64,000 bases of DNA from Ophioderma brevispina (Eukaryota; Echinodermata; Ophiuroidea; Amphilepidida; Ophiodermatidae), in assembly GCA_023653785.1 (NCBI GenBank), contig JAMKCH010041378.1:18788-82787 (forward strand), given 5' to 3'. Positions 1 through 10,868 of this stretch are shown in pieces. Made by a program: the position numbers and the translations under genes. The notes beneath the pieces are model-generated. The model was not told where the DNA came from. It searched no databases and was given only the letters and a program-made list of their open reading frames with translations. Position 1 is the first letter of the stretch; each line of letters begins with the position of its first letter.

Positions 1-484
1 GACATATATTATGCAACACGATAACTCAGAGTTTGATGTTTATTTAAGAAAGTATTTGTGGGCAGTTCCACTTGCAACACTTGCTTAATCTCTGATTGTG
101 TATTGTATATATGCAGACCAAAGGAGATAATTGCAGAAAAAACAGGATCGATTCTTGCATCCTTGGATATGGACCTGATATAGTAAGAAATTGTGCCGAC
201 AATGGTTTACTTGTTTATTTTTAAAATTATGAAAACCAAAAACCCCACAGCATAATTATGTGTGGAATGTTCATTTTTTATTTTTTGACAATGAGACAGT
301 TTTAATATCACTGTAATTGTAATATCAAAGATTTATTACATTGACTAATCTGAGATTAGCCATTTATTTAATGGCCTAGGGGATATATGTTTGTAGAGTT
401 TGCTACAAAAACCTAGTTCATCTTGCCAAAACAAGCCATTTTCTCTTCGGTATAGACTGAATGATAACAAAAGATTATTTTTCC

Positions 485-727
485 TGTAAAGTTTCACACC
501 CATATTGATGTGAGAGCTAAAAACATGATTTTGTAATACCCATAGAATACTATGTAAAATTGGTTGGCCAAAATGGGGCACATTTTCACTCATAACTTCC
601 AAACCAAACATCCTTTAGCCCTAAGATTTCACAAGGTAAATGAGAAAAATAGTAGCTTTCTTCACATACCAAAATTTTGACAACTTCCAATAAAATTTGG
701 GGTTTTGGGGGACGAAGCTATTATCGA
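485..727 (-). mobile_element. MITE family A, truncated copy
   Basis: This stretch matches the elements at 6330-6675, 26254-26592 and 57105-57434 and lies in the same orientation as the 57105 copy. Shared segments include the phrase around CCAAAATGGGGC, the stretch reading TTTAGCCCTAAGATTTCACA and the terminal GACGAAGCTATTA. The end that would carry the GGGGGA terminal repeat is missing. Confidence 0.7.
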
Positions 728-824
728 ACGGACCTTGTTTTGATGTTAAAAGTGATTATGTCTGTTTCACCAATTGACGGGCATCAGGGGTTGTTTTACA
801 ATCAGGGTACCTCGGCTGTCTCAT

Positions 825-1183
825 TTGGGGTGAAAAATGAAGTCTCATGATTATTTTCAATATTGATGTTTTTGCATTGTAGGCAAGTCAAGAAGTACAA
901 TTCCAAAATTTTGAGGCGTCACATCTTCGCGAACAATTTTTACGATTGATGAAGTGTTGCATTTTTCGGAGAGGACAAGTTTTTTGACGGAACACTTCAT
1001 TCATTTCTACACTTGGGGTGAAAAAACAAAATGCTTTGATTATTTTCAGTATTAATGTTTTTGTATTATAGATAATTCAAGGAGTATATTTCCAAAATTC
1101 AGAGGCGTGATGTCTTCAGGAATAATTTTTATGGTTAGTGAAACTTCCATGTTTTCGGAAAGGACAGATTTTGACGGAACACT
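825..1183 (+). repeat. Imperfect tandem duplication, period about 188 bp
   Basis: TTGGGGTGAAAAA occurs at 825 and 1013, and GACGGAACACT ends both copies near 996 and 1183. Between them both copies share AGGCGT, a TTTTTATGRTT stretch and a CGGAGAGGACA-like stretch in order. A third fragment of the terminal motif (GAGGACATTTTTTGACGGAA) lies near 1338. No coding potential is apparent. Confidence 0.8.
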
Positions 1184-2478
1184 GACTTCTAACATTTGAT
1201 CATGTGATACAGGAAAACTTAATGGGTAGCCACCAAGTGTTTACTACAAATGTGTAGAACATAAACTAGAGTTTTTACAGCAAATATCACAAATCAATCT
1301 GTCAATTTAGTTTAAGCTTTATTAGCCTAAATATGGAGAGGACATTTTTTGACGGAATTTACCGCTAAATTTCAAATTGACACTACATATTACCAAATGG
1401 TCACATTCTTTTAAAATTTCTGGATATTAATTACCTTGCTCCAAATGTTATTCCTGAATGCTGAATGTTGTCCCAAATGTTCTTTATGGCAGTGTTGAAT
1501 TTACCTACATATTAACTAAAAAATGAAATGAGACAGCTGAGTTTAAAGACTTGTTCCATAAATATGTCAATTTTTTTAGTCATTAAGCATTTCACACGTT
1601 TCTTGCCGCTTGTAGGAGTGCTTTTGGTGGTCTTTAAGTTGGTACCGTACAATTATAAAAAAAAGTACAGACATTGTTTTTTTATGGGTTCCAATTGTAG
1701 GGTCAGAGGTACCCTGATTGTAAAACAACCTCAGCAGGAGTCAGCAGCCAGTTTCAGACAGGTTTTAGCATCGTGAAATATGCAGCTTTCCTCGTAATGA
1801 AAGTCAGACATTGTTTTTTAACTGAATATTTTAATGGTAAGAAATTGGTTTGATTTAAATGTGTATTCAGGGATACCTGTAAGGCTCCATAAAAAAATAA
1901 TTCTTTGTTTTGGTCCCCAGATTATGGAAAAAGTGAGGAGCTGGAGGTTCAAATGGCATCATTAACCTTTTTAATCCCCTTTCAGTTGGTTGGTGAAAAT
2001 GAGAAAGTCCTTCTTTTGATTTCAAAAAAAAAAATTGACAACCCTAGGCTAGAAAATGAGGAGGGAGAGGGATGCCCCCCCAAAACAAATTGATTCTTTT
2101 AAGGAGCCAAACCTGACATTTTTGAATTGGAGATTTGCAGGGACCTGGTGAACACATGGAAAGGGGGTGGGTCAAGTAAAAAATAAGACTAAAAATTATG
2201 TGCACATGCTCAAAAACAATTAGGAATCGGGGGTAAAACTCTAATGGGATTTCAATTATTTTAGAAGTATTTGATGAGATGGGATGTCAAGATCAAAATG
2301 ATTGCTGTAATGGTGGGTGACATGACCAACAACCTTACCCCCCCCAACATCCACTATCAAACATTTAAGATTCCCGTATCAGAGGTTATTTTTTTTCTAG
2401 ATTCATTACCCAGTAAATTTTCAGGCCTAGAAAAGTTTTTCATTTAATGTATGAACAAATGTTGTCAAATAATCAAGC

Positions 2479-2838
2479 TCCATGCCCCGGGGGGGGGGGG
2501 GGGGGGGGTTCTCACATGGGATGAAGTCTGGGTATGTGCCGCCTATAAGCCCCTCAGTGTTCAGGCTCTTTTTCCGTTCCAGAGACCCCCATTTAGGACC
2601 ATTTCAGTGCCAGAGACCCTACTTTCATGTCAAAGTCATATTACCAAATTTTCTCCAAAAACCTCAAAAGTAGCTGGAAATTGAGGGACATCGCACAGCT
2701 TATTTTTTGAATTTGTTGAAAAACCTAGTTCCGGAGCCCCCTTTTTGGGCTCAAATCAGGCTCCGGGAGCCTCAATTTTTGAAATAGGGAGGCACATACT
2801 ACCCAAAAAAAAAAGTTGAGAACCCCCCCGGGCCTCAT
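2479..2838. mobile_element. Non-autonomous DNA element with CCGGGGGGGTTCTCA termini
   Basis: The left end reads CATGCCCC, then a long G run and TTCTCA. The right end near 2815-2838 reads TTGAGAACCCCCCCGGG and is its inverted repeat. The roughly 360-bp interior has no transposase. The homopolymeric G run at the left end is probably miscounted in the assembly. Superfamily was not assigned because no target-site duplication could be fixed. Confidence 0.6.
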
Positions 2839-3129
2839 GCACACACACACCTCTATCTATGGGCCCTTTTGGTACTCATGGTGTTCTACTATCAAAAGCG
2901 GGACCAATAATCAGATGGTTTTAGTCTTATACTTTACATGTGAGGGAGGAAGGAAACATGAAAAACATGACCATGATCGGGTCACCCACCTTTAAATCAC
3001 TGGAAAATTACTTAAAAATCATGGAAAAAAATACTTGGAAGAGCTGTAGAACTTTTTGTTGGAAACCCTGGTCAGTGTCAATGACCCTACCGGGTGGTCA
3101 CTAATAATAAGAAAGAAGGCAAAACTTGT

Positions 3130-4110
3130 TTATACTTGAGAGAAAAGGAAACAACCTAGAAATAGTTCACCCAATTTTGTGGCTGGTGAGTGGGGTGCCT
3201 GGTGAGTTGGGGGGAGAGGGAAGGTGGGCGTAGGGTAGTGAGTAAGGTAGACCCATGTGGTGGGTGTGGGAAGAGAGTAAAAGGAAAAATTCAGTGTGGT
3301 CTGTGAGAATGTGGGGAAATGGATCCATGGGAGATGCACAAAGCGAGAAGAGAGTGAACCCTAGTTTGGCAAAAGATTTTGTGTGCAGAAGTGTGAGAGG
3401 CGGAGCTTGGAGGATCGTGGAACAGGAGGAGGAAAAGTTGTGTGAGAGGTTGTAGTCAATGAGGAGTTCACCATACTAGGGGATAGGTTAGTGGGGGTGG
3501 TGGACGTGAGGTGGCTGTGACAGCGATAGTGAGAGTGGAGTGAGGTATGGAGGGGTGATCGTTTAGGGAATGTGGGGAGTTGCAAGGAAAAGATATCCTT
3601 TGAAAGGAATGGTGTATAAGAGTTGTGTAAGATCAGTGAGGTTGTATTGGATTGAGACATGGTATCTGAGCGAAAAATGAGATGGGGATTCTGAGGAGGG
3701 ACAGATGAGAGCAAATGATGAGAGCGGTGTGGGTTGTGAAGTGATGGATTAGGATGAAGACTGAGGATTGATGCAGATGTTGGGTTGGAGAGGCGAGGGG
3801 GACCGGTGCAAGGCGAAATGTATGTTTGTTATGGGCATGTGTTGACGGAAGGATAACAAGCATGAGTTAAGAAGGCTTTGAGTCGAGGGGGAGGTTGAGG
3901 AGGAGGGGACGCCAAAGAAGACATGGAAGAAGCAAGTGGGGAGGAGAGTAGGAGGGTTGAGTCGAGGAGGAGAGTAGGAGGTTGGGTTGAGGATGGCGGA
4001 TGCATGAATCGGGTGAAATGGAAAGGACAAGGAAGGAGTAAGGGCGGGTGGTTGCCTGCGAATGTGAGGTTGATCCGGCCACCCCCGTGACGGGGATAAA
4101 ACCGGATTTA
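3130..4110. other. G/A-rich strand-asymmetric region, non-coding
   Basis: The top strand is strongly purine-rich and G-rich for almost 1 kb, full of GGTGGG, GAGGAGG and GTGTGGG words. The skew opens overlapping minus-strand frames of about 70-120 codons that are Pro/Ser/Thr/His-rich and low in complexity, as expected of a skewed repeat rather than a gene. The last 50 bp (about 4060-4106) match the terminal part of the dispersed repeat at 46373 and 60468, in the opposite orientation, so at least the right edge is repeat-derived. Confidence 0.6.
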
Positions 4111-4160
4111 AAATTTTGGGGTTTTAGTAGTAGTGTTACACTATAGTTCAAGGCTGGTTT

Positions 4161-4403
4161 CTGAAAGGGAGTCTAACTGTAGGCCCTGGGTTTAAACAGG
4201 GTTAGTTCCTAATGAGTGGACCTTTTTTCCTTTCAAAATACGGTGTAAGTTAAATGTAACGGGTGCGAAAAATTCCTAATGGGTGGGCCAAAATGGTCCA
4301 TCCATGAGGAAATTTTCTCACCATTACAGGAATATTTTTAGAAGTATGTTTGTAGGACTAACCCTGGTTTTTGCACCAGTGTTTGAAGTTAGACTCCTTT
4401 CAG
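4161..4403. mobile_element. MITE family E, copy 1
   Basis: The ends are inverted: CTGAAAGGGAGTCTAACT at the left and AGTTAGACTCCTTTCAG at the right. A second copy at 43783-44010 shares both ends and the inner phrase GTGGACTTTTTTCC. The interior is itself partly palindromic and non-coding. Confidence 0.75.
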
Positions 4404-4672
4404 AGTACCAGCCAAATGTTTATGTTGTGTGATGATTAAGGGGGATGTGTAAATCACTACTTGAAGTTTATTTATAAACTACACTGGCCTAGTTTGGAAG
4501 CTAATTATGAATATTCCTGTACCAGTAGATGCTGTTGTATCATTTTTGTACTCATTTCACATTTTCCCTCCTTACCTTCCAGAGCCAGGTTGTCATAATC
4601 AAAGAAAACTCTGTAGGTAGAATGAAATATTCCTTATAAATTTGCCACAATCATGATTAGGTTTCAATTGGT

Positions 4673-5122
4673 ATGAATCCCAATAATGTTCGGTTCCGGC
4701 GGGCCTATTTTACCCAGTTTCAAGCCTTTGAACATGAAGTGGAACAAAAATGCAATAATTTGTCACCGGGTTTCCGCCAGGGTTGCGGCATCACGATTAA
4801 AAGCTTAAAATTCAAATCATGCTGCAATTGTTAATTGAGACAAAAGGCGGAACTTTTAATTTGGAATGCGGGCAGCCGGACCAATCCAAAATAAAGAAGA
4901 TGATTGATGAATTGGTACCGTCGGATTACTGGTGGGTAAAATCTACCTCTTCTTCGAAGAAGTGATATAGATGAGATCTCGGACCACATTAAATCTGTTC
5001 AAGAACTTAGCCACGAGCAGCGTGATACATACAAGATGAACTCTTCCTTAGTACAAGAGTCGATAGTGCATCGCATAAAACAAGGACAAAGTGCCAGCAA
5101 AAGTAACCAGATTTCATTGTAA
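4673..5122 (+). pseudogene. Degraded ORF in three overlapping frames, unknown family
   Basis: Three consecutive plus-strand frames carry charged, protein-like sequence and replace one another through two apparent frameshifts. They are 4673-4834 (53 codons, with the stretch RRAYFTQFQAFEHEVEQKC), 4819-4965 (48 codons, with KIKKMIDELVPSDYWW) and 4964-5122 (52 codons, with DHIKSVQELSHEQRDTYK). Together they suggest a former ORF of about 150 codons. The composition is unlike the surrounding AT-rich filler. I do not recognise the family; a transposon-encoded protein or a decayed gene fragment are both possible. Two genuine exons with unusual splicing cannot be excluded. Confidence 0.4.
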
Positions 5123-6329
5123 GACTGTGCCAATTTATGGCATGATGGGATCAATCGTATAAACCACAGACCAGTCAACACGATCTTATTAACTGGTTAA
5201 ATGATTGCTAGCATTATAGCAAGTTAGAGCTTGTTGAAACTATAGATAGACAAGAAAAGTAATGGTAATATCTGATAAATCCTGCCAATTAGTGCCAGTT
5301 AGAGAAGTAATATCAAATTGTTGTGAGTCACACTCGATGCAGGTGTGTGCGTGTGGGTGTTGGGGGAAAAGGAGTTGCAAATGTATGTGTTTCTGAATTC
5401 TGATACCCAGTTTGATATCTTTAAAATGTTTGGACTGTTGAGTGTCTGTACAAAAGTAATAGTTTGTTTGCGTAACTTGCATTCCATTTTCTCCAGTTGT
5501 AATATTATTATTATATACTTTAGTGTCAAAGATAAAATATATTTGGTGTTATCTAATCTCAAAAAGAGCAGGTGGGCGCTGTAGGTTTTTGCTTACCTTG
5601 CATCTCTAAAGGATGTACCATTAGATGTCGGGGGATGGGGCATGGAAGGTTCTGAGAGGAACAAAATGAACCAAAAATTACCCACTTGCAGTAGTGGCAG
5701 ACACATAGAGTTTGCGGAATGAGCACCTCTATTTTACATGTATCCAGTGGGGTGCCACAAGAATTTTGAGGGGGATACAGAATGGGTCATGAAATTTAGA
5801 AGGGACATGCCCCTTCCCCATTCTTTCTGCCTATGCCCACTATTGAAACTAAAAAAAATCACCCTACTGATAAGTAAAAAAACTTTTCCCTACCCAAATC
5901 TGTATAAAGCAGGTCTGTAACTAGGGGAGGGGGTATGGGGGAAGACCCCCCCCCCCAATTTAAAAAAAAAATTATCAAAACCCCTTTAAAGAGCTGAAAA
6001 AGGCCAAAAAGAGGCAAAAGTTAGGGGTTAATGCTTTTTTATTGAAAAAAAGTTAATATTTTGGTATAAAAGTCCACTTTTGCCAAATCCCCCCCCCCCT
6101 TTGCAATTTTTTGGGAAAAGGTCCCTTTTCTGAGAGTTAAGATTTCATGCCAGGGGTACTCGAATTTGGTTTGGTCGGGGATGTGCGACTGAGGACTCGA
6201 AACCCTTATCCAATTTCTAGGGGTCATTTGGCAGAAAAGAGTACCCATTTGTAAGGATTTTTCTTCCTTCCATTTTTCAAAATTTTCTGAGGCTTGCATG
6301 TGAGCCCCAGAAAAAATGTGGCTTTTTAA

Positions 6330-6675
6330 AGGTCCATGGCCCGATCGCTAATAGCCTTGTCCCCAGAACCCCCGATTTTACCGGAAGTGGTCGAAATTTT
6401 GGTATCTGAAGAAAGCTACTATTTTTCTCATTTACCCTGTGAAATCTTAGGGCTAAATGATGTTTGGTTTGGGAGTTATGAGCGAAAGTGTACTCCATTT
6501 TGGTCAACCAATATTAGTTTTACACAGTACTCTATGGGCTCACAAAATCACATTTCTAGCTGTGACATCAAAACAGATTGAAATATCGGTGCGAAACTTT
6601 ACAGATGGGGTTTTTGGGTGAAGGCCATTCTATGCAAGATGAAAACTTTATATACTTAAATCGGACCATCCCCCT
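6330..6675 (+). mobile_element. MITE family A, full copy flanked by TTAA
   Basis: The element is bounded by TTAA at 6326-6329 and 6676-6679. Its left end AGGTCCATGGCCCGAT and right end CGGACCATCCCCCT are imperfect inverted repeats. Related copies lie at 26254-26592 (same strand), 57105-57434 and 485-727 (opposite strand). Flanking TTAA is what piggyBac-like and some other elements leave; the class is inferred only from that. It encodes no transposase. Confidence 0.8.
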
Positions 6676-7176
6676 TTAACCATGTTTTGAGGGAAATGGC
6701 ACCCATGTCTAAGGATTTCTCATGAAAAAAATAACCCATGCCTAAGGATTTTTTTCATGAAAAAATGACCCACTGGAGCAGATCATCCCCATATGCCTTT
6801 AGTATGTAAGTACCCTCCCAGATTAGGATCAATTGGCTTACAAATATTGAACAAAATTGTTTGTGTGCCTTTGAATATAAGTGCTCATTGAAAAGATTGT
6901 TTTAAGATCAAAATTTGGCCTGATTATAACCAAGTTTGTGATATTTGTATAAAGGTTTTGAGCTCTGCACGTGATATTTCTTCGAGAATAGAGAGGGACA
7001 CTATTCTGTTATCTTGCACCCTGGTGCTATAATATGCCACTGCTCCACTGCCAAAAATTGACTATTGAAATTGAGATTTTTTAAACTTAATTCTTTACCA
7101 GTGTACTAAATATAACATCTCTAAAGTCCTATTTATGTTAATTAAGGGAATTTTATCTATTTCATCCGTTTTTCAG

Positions 7177-7285
7177 ACAATTTGGTTACATCATGTGCAT
7201 AGGGAAGAATAAGTTCCAGAGTCATGTATTTTGTTGTGAGCACTCTGCAGGGGGTTTGGCCAAGGCAATAGAAGCTGCGTGCAAG
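7177..7285 (+). CDS. APBB: APBB (FE65) family adaptor, internal exon of PTB domain 2
   Basis: The exon follows a pyrimidine-rich acceptor (CCGTTTTTCAG) and ends at a good donor (AAG|GTAGGT). It is 109 nt: one base completing a split codon, then 36 codons including FGYIMCIGKNKFQSHVFCCE and AIEAACK. This is the late-strand and C-terminal-helix pattern of a phosphotyrosine-binding domain, matching the FE65 PTB2 pattern recalled as FAFIM, CHVFWCEP and AVQAACM. In FE65 proteins PTB2 binds the NPxY region of the APP cytoplasmic tail, acting at membranes and in the nucleus. It splices in phase 0 to 14885, where the next codons read LRYQKCL exactly as the family does. APBB1, APBB2 and APBB3 paralogues cannot be told apart from this much sequence; an invertebrate would usually have one gene. 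Confidence 0.9.
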
Positions 7286-7289
7286 GTAG

Positions 7290-7341
7290 GTAACCATGGC
7301 AACCATATAGTAGCCATCATGTTTTACGTTACCATAGCAAC
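7290..7341. promoter_or_regulatory. Pair of RFX X-box-like motifs
   Basis: GTAACCATGGCAAC (7290-7303) and GTTACCATAGCAAC (7328-7341) both fit the RFX X-box consensus GTNRCC-N2-RGYAAC. They lie 38 bp apart immediately inside the intron after the PTB exon. The match is seen directly; any regulatory role is inference, and such motifs also occur in dispersed repeats. Confidence 0.35.
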
Positions 7342-7439
7342 ACTCATTTTTGTGTCGCCTGAACGAATGTTCATGGAGGCACATACTAGTCCAAATTCTG
7401 TGTGTCCGTATGTCCGTCTGTATGACTCGGTTAACCTTT

Positions 7440-8110
7440 TTTAAAATGCTCTCCAGGCTAAACGCTAGGCCCGATTTACTTCAAACTTGATAGGATGATA
7501 GAGTGAGGTGCCGTGGTATTATGTGTTGCTTTTGGCTGCATTGTGCTGGTTAAATGCTAAGCCCGATTTACTTCAAACTTGGAAGGGTGATAGAGTGAGG
7601 TGCCACCATATTATGTGTAGCTTTTGGCTGCATTATTTGCTTGTTCCTGAATTTTAAGTAGCTTATTTGCATATTTTCAAACATATCGGTTAACCATTTT
7701 AGAAATACTCTACTGGCTAGATGCTATGCCCGATTTACTTCATTATCATGCTTTGAGGTGTCCGATACGCGATAATATCAGATCCTACGCATGATAATGA
7801 TAAAATTGGATGATTTGCACCCAATATTTATTGGTCTCGCTATGAATTTAAAATATTGGGCTCGACTGCGTCTCGCCCAATATTTTTGCAACTCATAGCT
7901 CGACCAATAAATTTGGGCTGAATCAATCCAATTTTATTACAAACTTTGGTAGGGTGATAGAGTGAGGTGTGCATAGTTTTTGGCTGCTTTATTTGCATAT
8001 TCATGAATTTTAATTAGCTGATTTGCATACTTTTCATACAATTTGGTTAAACTTTTTTTAAATGCTGTGCTGGCTAAACGCTATGCCTGATTTACTTCAA
8101 ACTTGCTCAT
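7440..8110 (+). repeat. Degenerate tandem repeat (about 93 bp and longer units), split by a MITE
   Basis: The phrase CCCGATTTACTTCAAACTTG recurs near 7469, 7562 and, with changes, 7728 and 8086. Each is followed by GATAGAGTGAGGTG and TTTTGGCTGC. The first two units are 93 bp apart; later ones are longer. The third unit is interrupted inside CTTCAAAC by the element at 7741-7938. Confidence 0.8.
7741..7938 (-). mobile_element. MITE family D, copy 1
   Basis: This insert lies cleanly inside a unit of the host tandem repeat. It is palindromic overall: CCCAATATTTATTGGTC and GACCAATAAATTTGGG face each other, with a second nested pair around AATATTGGGCTCGACTGCG. A second copy in the opposite orientation lies at about 48430-48625. 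No ORF. Confidence 0.75.
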
Positions 8111-9907
8111 TTTGTATAACACTTCTCTCCAGTGCATTTGTTCTCTTTCTAATCATCATTGGCAAACTTCATCATAAAGCAAGTGATCGCGCAACCAGGC
8201 GACACTTGTGGTTCGAGAACCGCCTTGTTATGTTACCATAGGATTAATGATTAAGAATTTCATGATTTGTATGTGTACGAAGGGAAACTTTTTTCTTGTT
8301 TTGTTTTGTAAATCTTCATCAAAATGTCTTGATACCTAAATATGTATTTTCAGGTGTGTAAAGTATGACCTAAAAGTTCAGGCTTGGCATGACGTGGTCA
8401 CTTTCAACATTCTAAATTATCTTTAAAATGCGAAATATGCAATCATAAACTCAAATATGAAAGGGCCATCATTTTGTGACGTAGCATGACACACTTCATG
8501 CACACGGATGTTGACATCCATTTTTGAATTATTAACGAGACTATCACACCCACGAGTTTGAAATATGGACTTCTAAGACGAAAGATGATGTTCTGGAATG
8601 TTATGATATGGTGTTGGTATCAGTTGCATTATTAATAAGGTTGGTATTATCTGTAATGGCCCGGCCCAATATGACATTTATTTTAAATTTTAACGATGTG
8701 ACGTGAACAAGTACAAAATTAACCGAACAGGTTTGTCAAAAATAGGTCAAGAATTAACCGGGTTCTCAGACACACAAGTGTTCACATCATCTCTGGCATT
8801 CATTAGTTGCGCGAGGTGGAGACTTTTAGAAACTCAAATTTATTATTTAGATACGATTTGAATTAACCATGATGAAAATCTTGAGTGGAAATGAGGCGAG
8901 TGGAGACAGCGTTCTTGAATGAGTAGATCACAGCTGTATTGCGGGGTTACATATTGACTAGGCCACACCTGGTCAGACTGCCAGGCAATATGTTTTGCTT
9001 GGATAGTAAACAGGCCGTGTAGAAATGATGTCGCCAGTGGGTAGGCATGATGTTGGCGATGTGATGGATGTTGGTCGTTTGGTGTGATGTGTGGTTTGTT
9101 CTTGCTTAAGTCATTTTATCCATTTTAGATGCATATGAGGTTGTACAGGTCGAGATAGAACTTAATTATAAAACCTAAAGAGAACTTAATTATAAAAACC
9201 TGATAACACTCCAGGAGGAAAATTTTCAACACAAATGAGCATACAATATGTAGCCCCAATATGGGTGTCATTTTCAACCTTCTTGTATATGAACATCTTA
9301 GTCTGGCAGATTATATGGGTTCCCATGCACCCCCTTAAAACTAAATTCTAACATCATGATTTTTAGAATCTTTACGACATCTCCTTAAAGAATTTCGATG
9401 TTACCAAAATCAAATATTTTCCCAAGGGATCCATTTGGTGGCCATCTTGGTTCTAACAAGATCAGTCATCAAGTGGTTTGATTTAAAAAGTATCTCAAAT
9501 GATTCGTCTCATCATAAGAAATCAGAAAATATCATTTGAAATTGATGTTGCATCAGCATTTCAAAAACTCCAAAAGAGTCATTTAGAATTTATATTGCAT
9601 CAGCATTTAAGAAACTCCAAATATAAAAGGAGTCATTTAGAATTGATGTTGTATCAGCATTTCAGAAACCCCAAAAATAAAAGGAGTCATTTACAATTGA
9701 TGTTACATTAACATTTCTGAAACTCCATATAAAAGGAGTCATTTAGAATTGATGTTGCATCAGCATTTCAGAAACTACAAATACAAAAGGAGTCATTTAG
9801 AGTTGTTGTTGCATCAGCATTTCAGAAATTGCAAATACAAAAGGAGTCATTTAGAATTGGGATGTTGCATCAGCATTTCAGAAACACCAAATATAAAAGG
9901 AGTTGTT

Positions 9908-10136
9908 CAGGGATGTAGCTACAGTGGGCGGTGGTGGGCGGCAGAGCCCACCACTCAGCTTCAGAGCCCACCACTAAACACCAATTTTAACTCTGGAGCC
10001 CACCACTCAAAGAGCAAAAAATGGACAATTTTAATCATTTTATGCAAATTTTGACAATTTTAGTCATAACATTATAAAATATGTCAAATTTTCGTCAAAT
10101 AACACCCACCACTAAAATTGTGCTAGCTACAACCCT
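9908..10136. mobile_element. Non-autonomous element inside the minisatellite
   Basis: The ends are inverted: CAGGGATGTAGCTA at the left and TAGCTACAACCCT at the right. The interior repeats the phrase GAGCCCACCACT three times. The insert interrupts a minisatellite unit. No clean target-site duplication is visible. Confidence 0.65.
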
Positions 10137-10215
10137 CGTTTATAATTGATGTTGCATCAGCATTTCAGAAACTCCAGATATAAAAGGAGTCATTTGATTG
10201 ATGTTGTATCAGCAT

Positions 10216-10390
10216 AACTGGAAAAGGTGGGGAATCTGGAAATGAAATTCCAGGAAATTTAAATATTTGGAGGGAAATTTTTGTCCTTAAAATAAAGAAA
10301 TAAGAATTGAAGGGAAATTTTGCAATCTTGGAGGGAAATATGGATTGTATTCCTGGGAAATGTGGCATTTTCTTTTTTTCAGCCCTGCGC
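10216..10390. mobile_element. Short insertion with near-perfect 8-bp duplication
   Basis: The insert splits a minisatellite unit and is flanked by ATCAGCAT (10208-10215) and ATCAGCAA (10391-10398), a 7/8 target-site duplication. Read on the minus strand it starts GCGCAGGGCTGAAAAAAAG, reminiscent of hAT-type CAGGG ends. The interior repeats GGAGGGAAAT-type words and is non-coding. Confidence 0.55.
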
Positions 10391-10571
10391 ATCAGCAATT
10401 CAGAAACTCCAATAAAACCAGCTTGGTTGGATGTCAAGTTGTTAATGTTCATTTTGTGATATATTTACTCCTTTTTCTTAAATTTTAATTTTTTTTTAAA
10501 TTTTCTTCAATTTTAATGTTTACAATTGAAGTATGTGTATTTCTATAATATGCTATTGATTTACTGACATT

Positions 10572-10868
10572 TATATATATATATATATATATATATATCA
10601 CTATATCCTACGCTAGGGCGAAATTCTCTTTTGTTAAACATAGAGTTCGACGTTAGGGCGAAATTTTTTTTCGCCTTAACGTTATCCTTTGTTTGCGCTT
10701 TATTCCGTCAAGATATGAATATTAATTTATGCAAATGAAGGATAATCTCATTGGCTAACAAGAAACATGAATATTAATTAATTAGCATAATAATAAAGGC
10801 TCATTATAGCCTAATGAATTATTAAATTTTCGCCCTATGGTTCAATCTAGTAAAATATATATATATAT
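10572..10868. mobile_element. AGGGCGAAA-ended element between AT microsatellites
   Basis: An AT dinucleotide run (10572-10597) and another AT-rich run (about 10852-10868) flank a 250-bp segment. It has CTAGGGCGAAATT near its left end and AATTTTCGCCCTA near its right end. Within it, CGTTAGGGCGAAA faces TTTTCGCCTTAACG as a hairpin around 10650-10681. The flanking TA runs suggest insertion into a TA microsatellite. Confidence 0.55.

Larger units (their letters stand above)
1..7176 (+). other. Probable APBB intron or upstream region, no firm exon
   Basis: No exon could be placed with confidence before 7177. The next exon needs an upstream exon ending with two bases of a split codon and encoding the middle of PTB domain 2; I could not find it, so it lies either undetected here or left of the window. 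The contents I can name are a truncated MITE (485-727), a tandem duplication (825-1183), an inverted-repeat element (2479-2838), a G-rich strand-skewed block (3130-4110), a MITE (4161-4403), a degraded ORF (4673-5122) and a TTAA-flanked MITE (6330-6675). The remainder is AT-rich sequence in which I see nothing specific. Confidence 0.5.
9538..10420 (+). repeat. 54-bp minisatellite with two nested insertions
   Basis: Units begin AGTCATTTAGAATTGATG, followed by TTGCATCAGCATTTCAGAAA. The word GTCATTTA recurs at 9578, 9632, 9686, 9738, 9792 and 9846, so the period is 54 bp with one 52-bp unit. Because 54 is a multiple of three, the array keeps a long repetitive open frame that is not a gene. The array resumes at 10140-10215 and again at 10391-10420, separated by the elements at 9908-10136 and 10216-10390. 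Confidence 0.9.

Noticed and set aside
117..182. Possible APBB PTB2 exon bounded by TATATATGCAG and GTAAGA (66 nt)
   Set aside because: In one frame it reads LGYGPDI, tempting beside the FE65 GVGKDV motif, but its phase 0 end does not fit the exon at 7177. In the frame with the right phase, direct splicing would create a TAA stop. Both apparent similarities are short, so I do not call it; an intervening exon or a 2-base assembly error would be needed.
3130..4151. Series of minus-strand frames of 69-117 codons
   Set aside because: They result from the G-rich top strand, are low in complexity, overlap one another and match no family.
4582..4611. Thirty-base candidate exon (acceptor CCTTACCTTCCAG, donor GTAGGT) reading SQVVIIKENS
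   Set aside because: It looks a little like a PTB strand, but its phases do not connect to the exon at 7177 and the match is too short to support.
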